From DASVTR01 sp036387475 (GTDB lineage: Bacteria > Acidobacteriota > Blastocatellia > Pyrinomonadales > Pyrinomonadaceae), in NCBI GenBank assembly GCA_036387475.1, contig DASVTR010000010.1:70885-134884 (forward strand): DNA of 64,000 bases, given 5' to 3'. The notes below the pieces were generated by a model. It had not been told where the DNA came from, made no database searches, and saw only the letters and a program-made list of their open reading frames with translations. Both the position numbers and the translations under genes were made by a program. This document shows, one piece after another, positions 8,081 to 18,587 of the stretch (its first letter is position 1; every line of letters starts with the position of its first letter).

Positions 8081-8759
8081 CCTGTGACCAGCCGTAATGT
8101 CCTATGAGTGGGACGAAGGCGCACGCTCCGTGATCCTCTCGTTTATAATCCTTATCAGTTTTGATGACGCGAACCAGCCTTTGTGATTCGCGCGTGTTTC
8201 CGATGGGGATGACGAGTTTGCCGCCCAAACGCAACTGCGCGAGCAATGGTTCTGGAACGTCAGGCCCACCGGCTGCCACAAGAATCCCATCGTAGGGCGC
8301 GTGAGCGCTCCAACCAAGTGTGCCGTCGAAACACTTGACGGTGGCGTTATAAATATCAAGCTGACGAATACGCGTTTGCGCTTCGCGGGCCAACTCTGCG
8401 ATTCGCTCGATTGAGTAAACCTGCGCGGCGAGTTTGGCGAGAACGGCTGTTTGATAGCCTGAGCCAGCGCCGATTTCCAGCACGCGGCTTCTATCATCAA
8501 GCTCCAAAAGCTCGCTCATGCGTGCGACGATGTAAGGCTGCGAAATGGTTTGATTGGCGGCAATGGGGAGCGCGTGGTCGCCGTAGGCGCGGCCCTGCAA
8601 GGCTTCGGGAACGAAGAAATGGCGCGGGAGGTTGAGCATCGCATCGAGCACGCGCTCATCAGTAATGCCGTAATGCTGGCGCAGGCGCGCGACCATCCGC
8701 TCGCGCGGAATGCGAAATTCCGCTCTGGCTGTCGGTGGCCGCAAGTGTGCTGAACTCAA
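8067..8759 (-). CDS. pcm: protein-L-isoaspartate O-methyltransferase
   Basis: A 230-residue class I methyltransferase that repairs isoaspartyl residues in aged proteins using SAM. The PIMT-specific motif TISQPYIVA is at 71-79 and SAM motif I (LEIGAGSGYQ) at 94-103, followed by the acidic IER loop and GPYDGILV-like and GGKLVIPIG segments. Start is TTG at 8759 with a good AAGGTGA ribosome-binding site; no ATG is available. It follows surE by 19 nt in the same operon, a common pairing of damage-response genes. Its stop codon is inside a heptad hairpin. Confidence 0.93.
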   Translation of the reverse strand: MSSAHLRPPTARAEFRIPRERMVARLRQHYGITDERVLDAMLNLPRHFFVPEALQGRAYGDHALPIAANQTISQPYIVARMSELLELDDRSRVLEIGAGSGYQTAVLAKLAAQVYSIERIAELAREAQTRIRQLDIYNATVKCFDGTLGWSAHAPYDGILVAAGGPDVPEPLLAQLRLGGKLVIPIGNTRESQRLVRVIKTDKDYKREDHGACAFVPLIGHYGWSQENRG

Positions 8760-8778
8760 TTCTCACCTTGCCTTCGGT

Positions 8779-9549
8779 TTAAGAGCTTTGCAGCACTTCG
8801 CTTGAGTTGATGTAGTTCCAGGCGTCAAGCGCCGTCAGCGCGCGATGGTCTGTCATGTCGCTCTTCAGCGGTGTGACCGAAATGTATCCCTGCTCGACGG
8901 CGTGATAATCCGTTCCATCCTCGGCGCTTGAACGGAAGTATTCCTCGCCAATCCAGAAATAAGGTTTTTTACGCGGGTCTATGTGTTCTGAAATGACCGG
9001 GCGCGCGTTCTTGATTCCCTGCCGCGTGACGCGCACACCCTTGATTGCGCCGGGAGGAATATTGATATTGAGCAGTGTTCCGTCGGGCAGACCTTCGGTC
9101 AGCACTTTACGGACGGCTGTGACGGCAAAGCGCGCGGCTTCCGTGAAATCGAAATTCTCACGCGCCACAAGGCTGAAAGCCAAACCCGGAACGCCGAGGA
9201 TAGTGGCTTCGAGAGCGCCCGCGACTGTTCCTGAATAGGTGGCGTCGTCGCCGAGGTTTCCGCCGTGATTGATGCCGGAGACGCAGATGTCAGGCATCTC
9301 TTCCGGCGTGAGAATCTTATTGAGCGCGAGTGTGACGCAATCTGTCGGTGTGCCGTCTATGGACCAGTGGCGGTCGTCAATGCGGCGAATGCGTAGGGGG
9401 CGCGCCAGCGTCAGGCTATGCGAAGCGCCGCTCATCTCCGCTGCGGGCGCGACCGTATAGACCTCGCCCAACTCGCTCAGAGCTTCTTCCAGTTTGATGA
9501 GACCATCCGAATGAATGCCGTCATCGTTGGTCAGTAAAATCCGGGTCAT
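8779..9549 (-). CDS. surE: 5'/3'-nucleotidase SurE
   Basis: A 256-residue metal-dependent nucleoside-monophosphate phosphatase. The metal-binding Asp pair is in ILLTNDDGI (residues 9-10) and the conserved SGINHGGNLGDD block follows near residue 92, then YSGTVAGA. Length and order match the family. It is upstream of pcm in a two-gene operon and likely cotranscribed. Confidence 0.95.
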   Translation of the reverse strand: MTRILLTNDDGIHSDGLIKLEEALSELGEVYTVAPAAEMSGASHSLTLARPLRIRRIDDRHWSIDGTPTDCVTLALNKILTPEEMPDICVSGINHGGNLGDDATYSGTVAGALEATILGVPGLAFSLVARENFDFTEAARFAVTAVRKVLTEGLPDGTLLNINIPPGAIKGVRVTRQGIKNARPVISEHIDPRKKPYFWIGEEYFRSSAEDGTDYHAVEQGYISVTPLKSDMTDHRALTALDAWNYINSSEVLQSS

Positions 9550-9772
9550 AATAAACTTAAGCCGACCGGGTGTATGCGCGATTGTCTAGCCAGGCTTTCG
9601 GGGAAGCAAGTCGTGGCGCTTTTGGTGCGCTACCGGACACGGCGGACGGTTTTAACCTGACGCTCGCGCGTGGAGCTTAGATTGCTCGCGCATTGTTTGC
9701 TGGAAACAAAAGGTGAGGTCTCTGACGATTGCCCCGATGCCCGGTATCGAGTTTGAAGCGACGCCGAAGCTT

Positions 9773-9976
9773 CTAGTCGCGCGGCGTAGGCCGGCGGCCC
9801 TTCTTCTTATTGCGCTTGCGCGCCAGCGCCGATTTGAGCTTGGCCTTCTGGCCCGGCGGCATGAAGAACGCGTGTTTCTTGGCATCCTTGATAATCTCTT
9901 CCGTCATCACCCTGCGCTTAAAGCGCCTGAGAGCGCTCTCGATCGACTCGCCCTGATTAACTGTTACTATCGCCAT
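9773..9976 (-). CDS. rpsU: 30S ribosomal protein S21
   Basis: A 67-residue basic protein, MAIVTVNQGESIESALRRFK, followed by KKHAFFMPPGQKAK and a Lys/Arg-rich tail, which is the S21 pattern. It binds the 30S platform near the anti-Shine-Dalgarno region. GGAGAA lies 3-8 nt before the ATG at 9976. The frame is open further upstream but has no family support. It sits alone between surE and the radical SAM gene. Confidence 0.93.
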   Translation of the reverse strand: MAIVTVNQGESIESALRRFKRRVMTEEIIKDAKKHAFFMPPGQKAKLKSALARKRNKKKGRRPTPRD

Positions 9977-10076
9977 TTCTTCTCCGTCTATGATGGTAGT
10001 GAATTGTGAATAATCTTCTGCAAAGATTAAGCTTGATAATTTAACACGCCACGCGAGGTATCGGTCAAGCGCAGAT

Positions 10077-10110
10077 GAACCCCGCAAGCATCCTTTCGCC
10101 TGCGGGGTTC
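10077..10110 (-). terminator. terminator of the tetraether-synthase-like gene
   Basis: A perfect 10-bp inverted repeat (GAACCCCGCA/TGCGGGGTTC) with a 14-nt loop, 33 nt beyond the stop codon of the radical SAM gene. There is no strong T-run on the minus strand, so its efficiency is uncertain. Confidence 0.65.
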
Positions 10111-10142
10111 TCTCCTCTGTGAGTTTCACAGCTTCGAGCGGT

Positions 10143-12167
<2,025 letters not shown>

Positions 12168-12747
12168 TGTTTTCCTTCTCTACTTGGTAAATCGAGTTGC
12201 AAATAAAATGACAGATTGTGTTGAAAAGCGGCAGGGCACGCTAAGCTGCTGAAGCGCTTCGTGCTCCACCGCTCTCAAACACCTTTTCCCTGTGAATCCC
12301 GCACCTTCCGATGCAGAACAGAAATCGGCAGCAATCCTAGAGCAATGATTGTGCCGCTGACAGCCACTTGAGGCAAACGAACTAATAACAGGACTTATTT
12401 GATTTCAACGAAAACGCCGCTCGCCTCACAAATCTAAAATGCGTATCATAAAGACGCGTTGGGCCAGCCGTCAAGCCGAATGTAACATTATGACACCTGC
12501 CTTTTCCCGATTATAGAAGATGACAGACGCCCTTACAATGAAAACGGCAAGCTTCGATGCGGAGCTTGCCGTTTCTATATGCCCGGTGTTTTTCGTAAGG
12601 AAAACTAATCTGGGAGATAAACCTAAGGCACAGGCTTATCTCCGCTGCATCCTACTGTTTTAACTCTGGTCGGACGGCTGCTATTGATAATGTGCCAGTT
12701 GCCCTCTGTCGGCTTCTAACAGCCTTTGATTAATTTGATAAGAATTG
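12168..12747. other. 580-nt intergenic region
   Basis: I see no convincing gene. It should hold the promoter of the radical SAM gene and the terminator of the upstream VWFA gene (12542-12573). No good -35/-10 pair or riboswitch fold was recognised. Confidence 0.6.
12542..12573 (-). terminator. terminator downstream of the VWFA gene
   Basis: An 11-bp perfect inverted repeat (AAACGGCAAGC/GCTTGCCGTTT) with a 10-nt loop, followed by TTTTCATT on the minus strand. It lies about 175 nt beyond the stop codon of the VWFA gene. Confidence 0.65.
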
Positions 12748-13818
12748 TCAGCGGCGGGGCGCGAAGTAGCCGATGCGCGCAGAGACTTGAAATGAGCGGT
12801 TGACTGTTTCAACTCTAACGCGGCGAAAGCGTCCGTCTTTGCTCTTGTTCAGCGGTGTGTAGTAGAGAGCGTACTGGCGGCGCAGCTCCTCTGCAACTTC
12901 CGCGTAGGTCGAATCGAGCGCGTTAAAGCTGGTGGGCTTGTAGAGTCTGCCTCCGGTTGCTGCCGTCAGTTGGGCCAAATTCTGTTCACCTATATCGAGC
13001 ACGCGCAAGCCTTCCTGCAAGTCGCCGATGCGAAGCTGGTTGAAGCGCACGGCAGCAGGCGTCGCGTTGAGTAATGAATCAAGCTCGGCACGCTTTCTCT
13101 GCCGCTCAATCTCCGTATTGCTGACGACGTAAACGCTCGCCTGCGCCATCAGCAAGGCGCGCAGCGAGGCTTCGAGCGTACTGTAACCGCGACCACTATC
13201 TATCCCATCCGTCAAAACGATAATCGCATGTCGCCCGCGCGCCTTTGACAACTGCTCGCGCGCAGCCAGCAGGAGTGCGTCGTTAAAGAGCGTGAAGATG
13301 CCGGGCACGATGCGTCGCAAGCTGCGTCGCAGTTGCACACGGCTCTGCGTCCAGTCCTGCAACAGCTCTATACGGTCGTCAAACTTAATCAGGCTGATGC
13401 GATCATCCGGCGCGAGTTTTTCGGCAAAGCCTTCGACGGCGCGGCGAAAGTCTTCGAGATTAGCGGCGGCGCTCGAAGAGGAATCAATCATCAGGACGAC
13501 ATCAACCGGCACTTGCCTGATCGCCAGTTCCGATAAAGGCTGCTCGCGTCCATCCTCGAAGACGCGAAAATCGTTGCGCGTTAAATCAGTGATAAGCCGC
13601 CCACCGGCATCACGCACGGTGACGGGCAACAGCACCTCCGTCGTGCTCACGGAAATAACGTCGTTGTCATCAACTTCCTGTTCGACGCTGTTTGAAACCG
13701 GCGGAGCGCTTGGCTGTTGATTGTTTTGCGCGAAGACCTGAAGGGAAAGCAACAGGCAACAGGTAAAAGGCAAAAGGGAAAGAAGAGACAAAATACGAAA
13801 AGATAAACGCGGCAGCAT
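12748..13818 (-). CDS. secreted VWFA-domain protein, acidobacterial type
   Basis: A 356-residue protein with a signal peptide (to about residue 30), a short beta domain (LLPVTVRDAGGRLI then DFRVFEDGREQPL) and a von Willebrand A domain with the MIDAS motif DSSSS at 112-116 and a TDGIDSG metal-loop segment. This arrangement is the VWFA-related family expanded in acidobacteria. It is last in the run below the Tad locus, whose TadG-like protein lacks a VWA domain, so an accessory role at the pilus or cell surface is possible but unproven. The hydrophobic core of its signal peptide is encoded by one arm of a heptad hairpin. Confidence 0.85.
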   Translation of the reverse strand: MLPRLSFRILSLLSLLPFTCCLLLSLQVFAQNNQQPSAPPVSNSVEQEVDDNDVISVSTTEVLLPVTVRDAGGRLITDLTRNDFRVFEDGREQPLSELAIRQVPVDVVLMIDSSSSAAANLEDFRRAVEGFAEKLAPDDRISLIKFDDRIELLQDWTQSRVQLRRSLRRIVPGIFTLFNDALLLAAREQLSKARGRHAIIVLTDGIDSGRGYSTLEASLRALLMAQASVYVVSNTEIERQRKRAELDSLLNATPAAVRFNQLRIGDLQEGLRVLDIGEQNLAQLTAATGGRLYKPTSFNALDSTYAEVAEELRRQYALYYTPLNKSKDGRFRRVRVETVNRSFQVSARIGYFAPRR

Positions 13819-13877
13819 GGCTAATCCTTTTTCTTCCCTCTTAACTTTTACCTTTTTACTTTTGCCTTTTACCTTTA
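13742..13877. repeat. heptad-repeat hairpin, unit GGTAAAA/GGCAAAA
   Basis: Arm 13742-13793 reads in 7-nt steps (GGCAACA, GGTAAAA, GGCAAAA, GGGAAAG) and arm 13826-13877 is the inverted counterpart; AGGTAAAAGGCAAAAG is matched exactly between arms. The first arm lies inside the VWFA coding region (signal peptide) and the second overlaps the stop codon of the upstream gene. Confidence 0.85.
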
Positions 13878-14609
13878 CGGCTTTACCGGCTCGTCGCTCA
13901 TGGCGGCGGTCATGGCGGCAATGATGCGGTCGCTGACGCGGCGCTTTCGCAACTCTGAAAGCTTCAGCGGAGAGAGATCAAATTCGGCGGGCGCGTTTTC
14001 GATGCGACGAATAATCGTGCCTTCGGAAAAGCCCGCTTCGACTAGTTCGACAATCGAATCGTTGGTCAAAGTCGGCGTCTTTTCGAGCTTAGGCGTGCCG
14101 CCTGCTTCTGCCGGAGGACGAATGATGCGGACGGTTGCGCTGCCCGTGGTCTCTGACGAGTCTGCGCCGGAATTGCCCGCCCCGCGCGTACGCGTGCGTT
14201 CGCTCGAACCGCTGCTGCCGCCGAAGATGTCCGTTGAATTACCGCCCTGTTGATTCTGCTGCCGCGAATTCTGTTGAGTGCCACGGTTGTTGAAAAAGGG
14301 GTCGTCTTCAATCTCTTCATCATTCATCAACGCGGCAGCATCGTCGCGCGCAACCATGTTGAGAATGATATTTTCGCTAACGCCGCCGCGCTTGAGTTCA
14401 ATCAACTTATCGGGCGAGAGATCAAACTGCGCTGGGCGCGTACGGATGAGAGCGATGACCGTCTTCTCTTTGAATCCAGCCCGCACGAGCTTGATAATCG
14501 AAGCATTGGTCAAAGGCGCTTCGGCGCTCTGCTGCGCTTGAACGGACAGGCATCCGGCCAGCACGCTCAACATGAAAGCCAGACAAATTCGCTTCAAACA
14601 GATTTTCAT
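13875..14609 (-). CDS. secreted protein with two internal ~60-residue repeats
   Basis: A 244-residue protein with a signal peptide that contains a Cys near a weak lipobox (LSVLAGCLS). Two copies of one helical module flank a low-complexity Gln/Asn/Ser/Gly linker: LTNASIIKLVRAGFKEKTVI...FDLSPDKLIELKRGGVSE and LTNDSIVELVEAGFSEGTII...FDLSPLKLSELRKRRVSD. The module recurs in acidobacterial secreted proteins, but I know of no assigned function. It is cotranscribed with the VWFA gene. Confidence 0.75.
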   Translation of the reverse strand: MKICLKRICLAFMLSVLAGCLSVQAQQSAEAPLTNASIIKLVRAGFKEKTVIALIRTRPAQFDLSPDKLIELKRGGVSENIILNMVARDDAAALMNDEEIEDDPFFNNRGTQQNSRQQNQQGGNSTDIFGGSSGSSERTRTRGAGNSGADSSETTGSATVRIIRPPAEAGGTPKLEKTPTLTNDSIVELVEAGFSEGTIIRRIENAPAEFDLSPLKLSELRKRRVSDRIIAAMTAAMSDEPVKP

Positions 14610-14694
14610 AGCATTTCTCCCCTTGAAGAAAATAAACGATTAACGGTGGCTGGCTTTCAGTATCATTTCCTGGTCGATAAAAGCGAAAGGACAT

Positions 14695-14812
14695 TTCACG
14701 CAAAGACGCAAAGGCGCTAAGGAAGAAGCTCGCAAATAAAACAGTGGCACTGCCATCCAATATCTGAGTCTTGGCTTTGCTTATCTTAGCGCCTTTGCGT
14801 CTTTGCGTGAGA
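14695..14812. repeat. heptad-repeat hairpin, unit ACGCAAAG/GCGCTAAG type
   Basis: Arm 14695-14726 (CACGCAAAGACGCAAAGGCG and on) and arm 14783-14812 are near-perfect inverted complements separated by 56 nt. The unit advances in 7-nt steps. It lies between the SLT and two-repeat genes. Confidence 0.85.
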
Positions 14813-14838
14813 TGGTTCTTCTTCTATCTTTTAAAAAC

Positions 14839-16122
14839 CTACCTTAGGCGCGATGCTACGGCGTCTGGAGTTTCAACCGCGCTGACGGGCTTGCCCTGCC
14901 TGTAACGCGCGCCGATCTTCTTCACGTAATTGCGCGTCTCTTTGTAGGGTGGAACATTGCGCCCGTACTTCATCACAGCGCCCTCGCCAGCGTTATAGCC
15001 GGCCAGCACCAAGTCAACGCGACCGTTGAATTGTTCGAGCAGCTTTTTCAAATACTTCGTGCCTCCCATGATGTTCTGTGCCGGGTCGAAAGCGTTGCGC
15101 ACACCGTAATGTGCGCCCGTGCCCGGCATCAACTGCATCAACCCACGTGCTCCCTTCGGCGAGACGACGCGCGGATGAAAGTGAGACTCCTGTTCCATGA
15201 CGCAGAAAATCAGATAGGGGTCAACGCCGTAACGCGTGCCGTTCTCTCTAATCAATTTATCGAAATGCGCATTGCCAGTGCTCCAACCGCGCTCCGTCCA
15301 CGCGCGTGCGGTCTCAACGGCGTTTGGCGTCGGTGGCTGTGCAGCCTCGCGCTCGATGCGCTCAATGCGCGAGCGTTCGAGGAAGATAGAGAGATTGCCG
15401 CGCCTGTACCAAGCACCCGTGGCGCTTTCGTTCACTTCGTCGGCCTCGACACGCGCACCGCCGACTAGATGAATCCAGACGGGCTGCGCGGGCGCATCAT
15501 TGCGTATCGCGCTCACGTCAACCAACTTGACGACGGGCGTGCGGCCCACATCTTGATTGATCTGTTCGGCGCGCTCAATTGAGCGAACGCGGTCGCGCGC
15601 GACGAGGTGCGTCACGCCGCCGCGTCTGTATCTCACGCCCTGCTCGCTTTCCCAAATCTCGTCCGCTTCGACGGTCGTTCCATCAGTCAGACTAATGCTC
15701 TGCTTTCCTTCGCGCGTCGAAATGTTTTCCGCCGGAGCTTTATCAACGATTGCCGCCGTGCTGGCCTTGTAGCCTCTGGGAGAGACGGACGGCACGAGCA
15801 CCTCCTGGCGCGCTCGTAACTGCGAAGCGATTGGAAGATTATTAAGCTGTGCGACCTCTTCCGCCGAGACGTTAAAGCGCTCAGCGAGAGCAGCGATAGT
15901 ATCTCCCTCGCGCGCGCGAATCTTCATAGGGCTGCGCCGACTCAGACGCCCGCGCCGCACATCGACATTCGCGCTCCGATGTCCGTACGCGCTGCCCCTC
16001 GCTGGTTGACGCATCAACGCGCCCGTTGACTCCTGCGCACTCGCGGGCAGCACCGAAGCTGAAATAAAGAGCACGCCTGTCATCAATCTTGATGCGCTGA
16101 ATTTGGGGAATCTTCGGGTCAT
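14839..16122 (-). CDS. secreted lytic transglycosylase with LysM and SLT domains
   Basis: A 427-residue protein: signal peptide; a LysM peptidoglycan-binding domain at ~66-111 (IRAREGDTIAALAERFNVSA...LNNLPIASQL); two related short beta segments (GTTVEADEIWESEQGVRYRR and ARVEADEVNESATGAWYRR); and a C-terminal SLT goose-lysozyme-like domain at ~285-400, with catalytic Glu in VMEQESHF, then GARGLMQLMPGT and AGYNAGEGAV. It cleaves glycan strands in the periplasm. At the end of the Tad locus it may open the wall for pilus assembly, which is inference. It overlaps no other gene; 30 nt separate it from the AAA ATPase. Confidence 0.9.
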   Translation of the reverse strand: MTRRFPKFSASRLMTGVLFISASVLPASAQESTGALMRQPARGSAYGHRSANVDVRRGRLSRRSPMKIRAREGDTIAALAERFNVSAEEVAQLNNLPIASQLRARQEVLVPSVSPRGYKASTAAIVDKAPAENISTREGKQSISLTDGTTVEADEIWESEQGVRYRRGGVTHLVARDRVRSIERAEQINQDVGRTPVVKLVDVSAIRNDAPAQPVWIHLVGGARVEADEVNESATGAWYRRGNLSIFLERSRIERIEREAAQPPTPNAVETARAWTERGWSTGNAHFDKLIRENGTRYGVDPYLIFCVMEQESHFHPRVVSPKGARGLMQLMPGTGAHYGVRNAFDPAQNIMGGTKYLKKLLEQFNGRVDLVLAGYNAGEGAVMKYGRNVPPYKETRNYVKKIGARYRQGKPVSAVETPDAVASRLR

Positions 16123-16152
16123 CTTTTTATCCTTCCACCTTCATCCTTGTTC

Positions 16153-17499
16153 TTAGAGTTGCAAGGGGTCGGCAAATTCTTCTGCGAGTTGTCCGGTCTG
16201 CTCGGTTGCGGGCGCGTAGACGTGTGCCGTGCCGAAGTAGTTGCGCCAGGCTAAATCCAGAACCTTCGGCGATAGCTCCAGCGCGTGGCCTTCAAAGAGG
16301 CAGATGTCCGTGACGCGATCCAGCAAATCGCGCGGCTCGCAGGCTTTCATCTGCCGATGCTCGATGATGTAGTTGTTTAGCAGGTGATCCAGACTCGCTT
16401 GTTCACACTTGATGCCGCGCGTGTAGGCTGCGCGCTTGAAGATTTCGACGTAGGCCGCAGGAGTTGGCGGCTCGACGCGAGCGCGGTAGCCCATTCTGCG
16501 CAGGAACGCTTCGTCCGACAAATCCTTCTCTTCCATGTTGGTTGAGAAGATGACCAACTGCTCAAAGGGGACTTCGATTTTCTTGCCCGTGTGCAGCGCC
16601 AGATAATCGACGCGTCGTTCCAGAGGCACAATCCAGCGATTCAGGAGGTCTTGGGGAGCGGCGCGCTGGCGTCCGAAGTCGTCTATGACGAGCGTGCCGC
16701 CGTTTGACTTCATCTGAAACGGCGCTTCGTAAAACTTCGCTGCATCCGACCACACGAGGTCTGTGTTCTCTAAGGTTAATTCACCGCCGACGACAACCAG
16801 CGGACGCTCGATGTGTACCCAGCGACGGTCATACTCGGCGGGCGTCATCTCTGTGGGCGCGACGCGATGATTGTGTGAATCGAAGACGCGGATGATCTGC
16901 CCGTCAATCTCTATCGCGTAAGGAATCCAGATCGCGCCGGGCAGAGCATTATTGACGCGCTCGGCGACAGCAGTCTTGCCAGTGCCGGGAAGTCCCGTGA
17001 GAAACAGCGAGCGCCTTGAATTGATAACGCAGCCGAGCGTTTGCATTAAAGAGGTTGGCAGCACGAGGTCACGAAACGCTGCGCGGACTGTCTCCATCGA
17101 AGCGGCGCGCGAAGGCACTGCTTGCAGCCGCGTCATGAAAGAATAGTCTTGAAGCGAGACGGGCGATGGGCCAGTGTAGCCGCACATCGCCTGCAAGTGC
17201 GCGTAGCGATCCCAGCCCTTATCGAGCATCGCGTAGCGCGTCGAACCCATCGTCGCCTGCTTGCGGACTTCGATTAGCTTTTCGCGGTAGAGCATCTGCA
17301 ACAACTCTTCCGTCAACGTTCGCGGCAGGTGCATACGCTCTGCGACCGCAGCGGTCGTCGGGTCGGCCAAGAGCGCGACGTGCTTTAAGACCAACCCGCA
17401 GAGGAAGCCCTCGTCAACGCCCGTGTCGGCGATTTCCTCCGGCATCGGCGGCCCCATGCTCTCGATTTCAGTTCGCGTCAGAATGCTCGTCTGTGACAT
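16153..17499 (-). CDS. AAA+ ATPase (MoxR/dynein-related type) with N-terminal winged-helix-like region
   Basis: A 448-residue protein. Residues ~30-100 resemble a winged helix (AERMHLPRTLTEELLQML then a basic wing). A P-loop follows with Walker A GLPGTGKT at 169-176, Walker B LVIDDFG near 264, sensor-1 segment LVIFSTNME, and Arg-rich sensor-2 helices. It could remodel a Tad component or regulate wall enzymes; the role is not known. The ATG at 17499 with AAGGGAAA upstream is chosen; the frame upstream is heptad-repeat sequence. Confidence 0.82.
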   Translation of the reverse strand: MSQTSILTRTEIESMGPPMPEEIADTGVDEGFLCGLVLKHVALLADPTTAAVAERMHLPRTLTEELLQMLYREKLIEVRKQATMGSTRYAMLDKGWDRYAHLQAMCGYTGPSPVSLQDYSFMTRLQAVPSRAASMETVRAAFRDLVLPTSLMQTLGCVINSRRSLFLTGLPGTGKTAVAERVNNALPGAIWIPYAIEIDGQIIRVFDSHNHRVAPTEMTPAEYDRRWVHIERPLVVVGGELTLENTDLVWSDAAKFYEAPFQMKSNGGTLVIDDFGRQRAAPQDLLNRWIVPLERRVDYLALHTGKKIEVPFEQLVIFSTNMEEKDLSDEAFLRRMGYRARVEPPTPAAYVEIFKRAAYTRGIKCEQASLDHLLNNYIIEHRQMKACEPRDLLDRVTDICLFEGHALELSPKVLDLAWRNYFGTAHVYAPATEQTGQLAEEFADPLQL

Positions 17500-17517
17500 T
17501 GGAAATTTCCCTTCGGT

Positions 17518-17600
17518 CAATTTCAAGTTTTCAGTTTTCAGTTTTGAGTAAAAGCCCAGTTGCTTTCTGCTGAACACTGAAAACCGAAAACTGAAAACTA
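17518..17600. repeat. heptad-repeat hairpin, unit TTTTCAG
   Basis: Arm 17518-17548 (AAGTTTTCAGTTTTCAGTTT core) and arm 17574-17600 (ACTGAAAACCGAAAACTGAA core) are inverted complements with a 25-nt spacer. It fills the gap between the AAA ATPase start and the TPR gene stop. Confidence 0.9.
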
Positions 17601-17604
17601 ATTT

Positions 17605-18573
17605 TTAATTCCCCCAAAACATCGCTATCTCTCCGGTTGTGGGGGAGAGGGCGCGTTGTGCTGCCTTTGATTCGTCGTAGCGCCCGACGCTCGCGTAGAG
17701 GTCTGCGAGGCGGCGTAGGGCGATGGTGTTGGTCGGTTGCAGACGGCGGACGGCTTCGTAGTATGGAATCGCTTCTGCGTTGCGGCCCGCGCGTTCGAGC
17801 ATGGTCGCGGTGTTGAGCCTCCCGTTCACCTCACCGCCAGCGCGTGCAAAGCTCTTGTAAGCGTCTTCGTATTTGCCCAGACGACACTGCGCGAGCGCCA
17901 GATTGTTGAGGATGCGTTGGTCGCCGGGAGCGAGCTTCGCAGCCTTTTTCAACTTATCGACGGCAGCGCGATAGTTACCGTTGAGATAGAGCGAGAAGCC
18001 AAGATTGTTCAAGGTCTGCGAGTCTTCCTTGTCGGCTTTGATGGCGCGCTCGTAGAAATCTTTGGCGCGTTCGTGCATTCCTTTACGGTCGTAGGCGAGG
18101 CCAAGCAGGCTATTGGCTTCCGTCAGATTGGAGTCGAGCGAGAGAGCCAGCGAGAGTTCGCTGATCGCTTCGTTGATGTTGCCTGTATTGAGCATGACGC
18201 GGCCAGCCGCCAAGTGATCGCGCGCAGTGCCCGTCATCGTCGGCCTTTTCTGTTCGGATGTCTTAACGTCAGCGAAACGCGTTGCACCGACGCTCTCAAA
18301 TCTTTCAACGTCCTTCTCCGTCAGGCGCTGCATCTTGCCTTCGTCTTTGCCGCGATTGAAGAGACGACCGATGGCGCGAAAGGGAGCGGAGAGAACGCGC
18401 GCAACCTTGTTGCCGCCCTTCTTCTCAGTCTTGCCGACGGGAGCGCCGTTCGCGTCGATGATGTTGGCGCTGGTGTCTCCGTCGCGCCCGTCCGTTTCCG
18501 CGCTCCACATGGCGCTGAAGCTGAAGGTCAGTGCGACGGCGATCATGATGGCGATGACAGTGCGTTTACGCAT
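17605..18573 (-). CDS. TPR protein of the Tad locus (TadD-like)
   Basis: A 322-residue protein with an N-terminal signal or membrane segment (IAIMIAVALTFSFSAMW), a basic linker, then at least five tetratricopeptide repeats from ~120 to the C-terminus (AISELSLALSLDSNLTEANS, ...YERAIKADKEDSQTLNNLGF, ...AAVDKLKKAAKLAPGDQRIL). TadD is a TPR lipoprotein needed for pilus assembly. The position right after tadC supports the same role, although no clear lipobox is visible. Confidence 0.82.
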   Translation of the reverse strand: MRKRTVIAIMIAVALTFSFSAMWSAETDGRDGDTSANIIDANGAPVGKTEKKGGNKVARVLSAPFRAIGRLFNRGKDEGKMQRLTEKDVERFESVGATRFADVKTSEQKRPTMTGTARDHLAAGRVMLNTGNINEAISELSLALSLDSNLTEANSLLGLAYDRKGMHERAKDFYERAIKADKEDSQTLNNLGFSLYLNGNYRAAVDKLKKAAKLAPGDQRILNNLALAQCRLGKYEDAYKSFARAGGEVNGRLNTATMLERAGRNAEAIPYYEAVRRLQPTNTIALRRLADLYASVGRYDESKAAQRALSPTTGEIAMFWGN

Positions 18574-18587
18574 AATACTTTTGCCTC

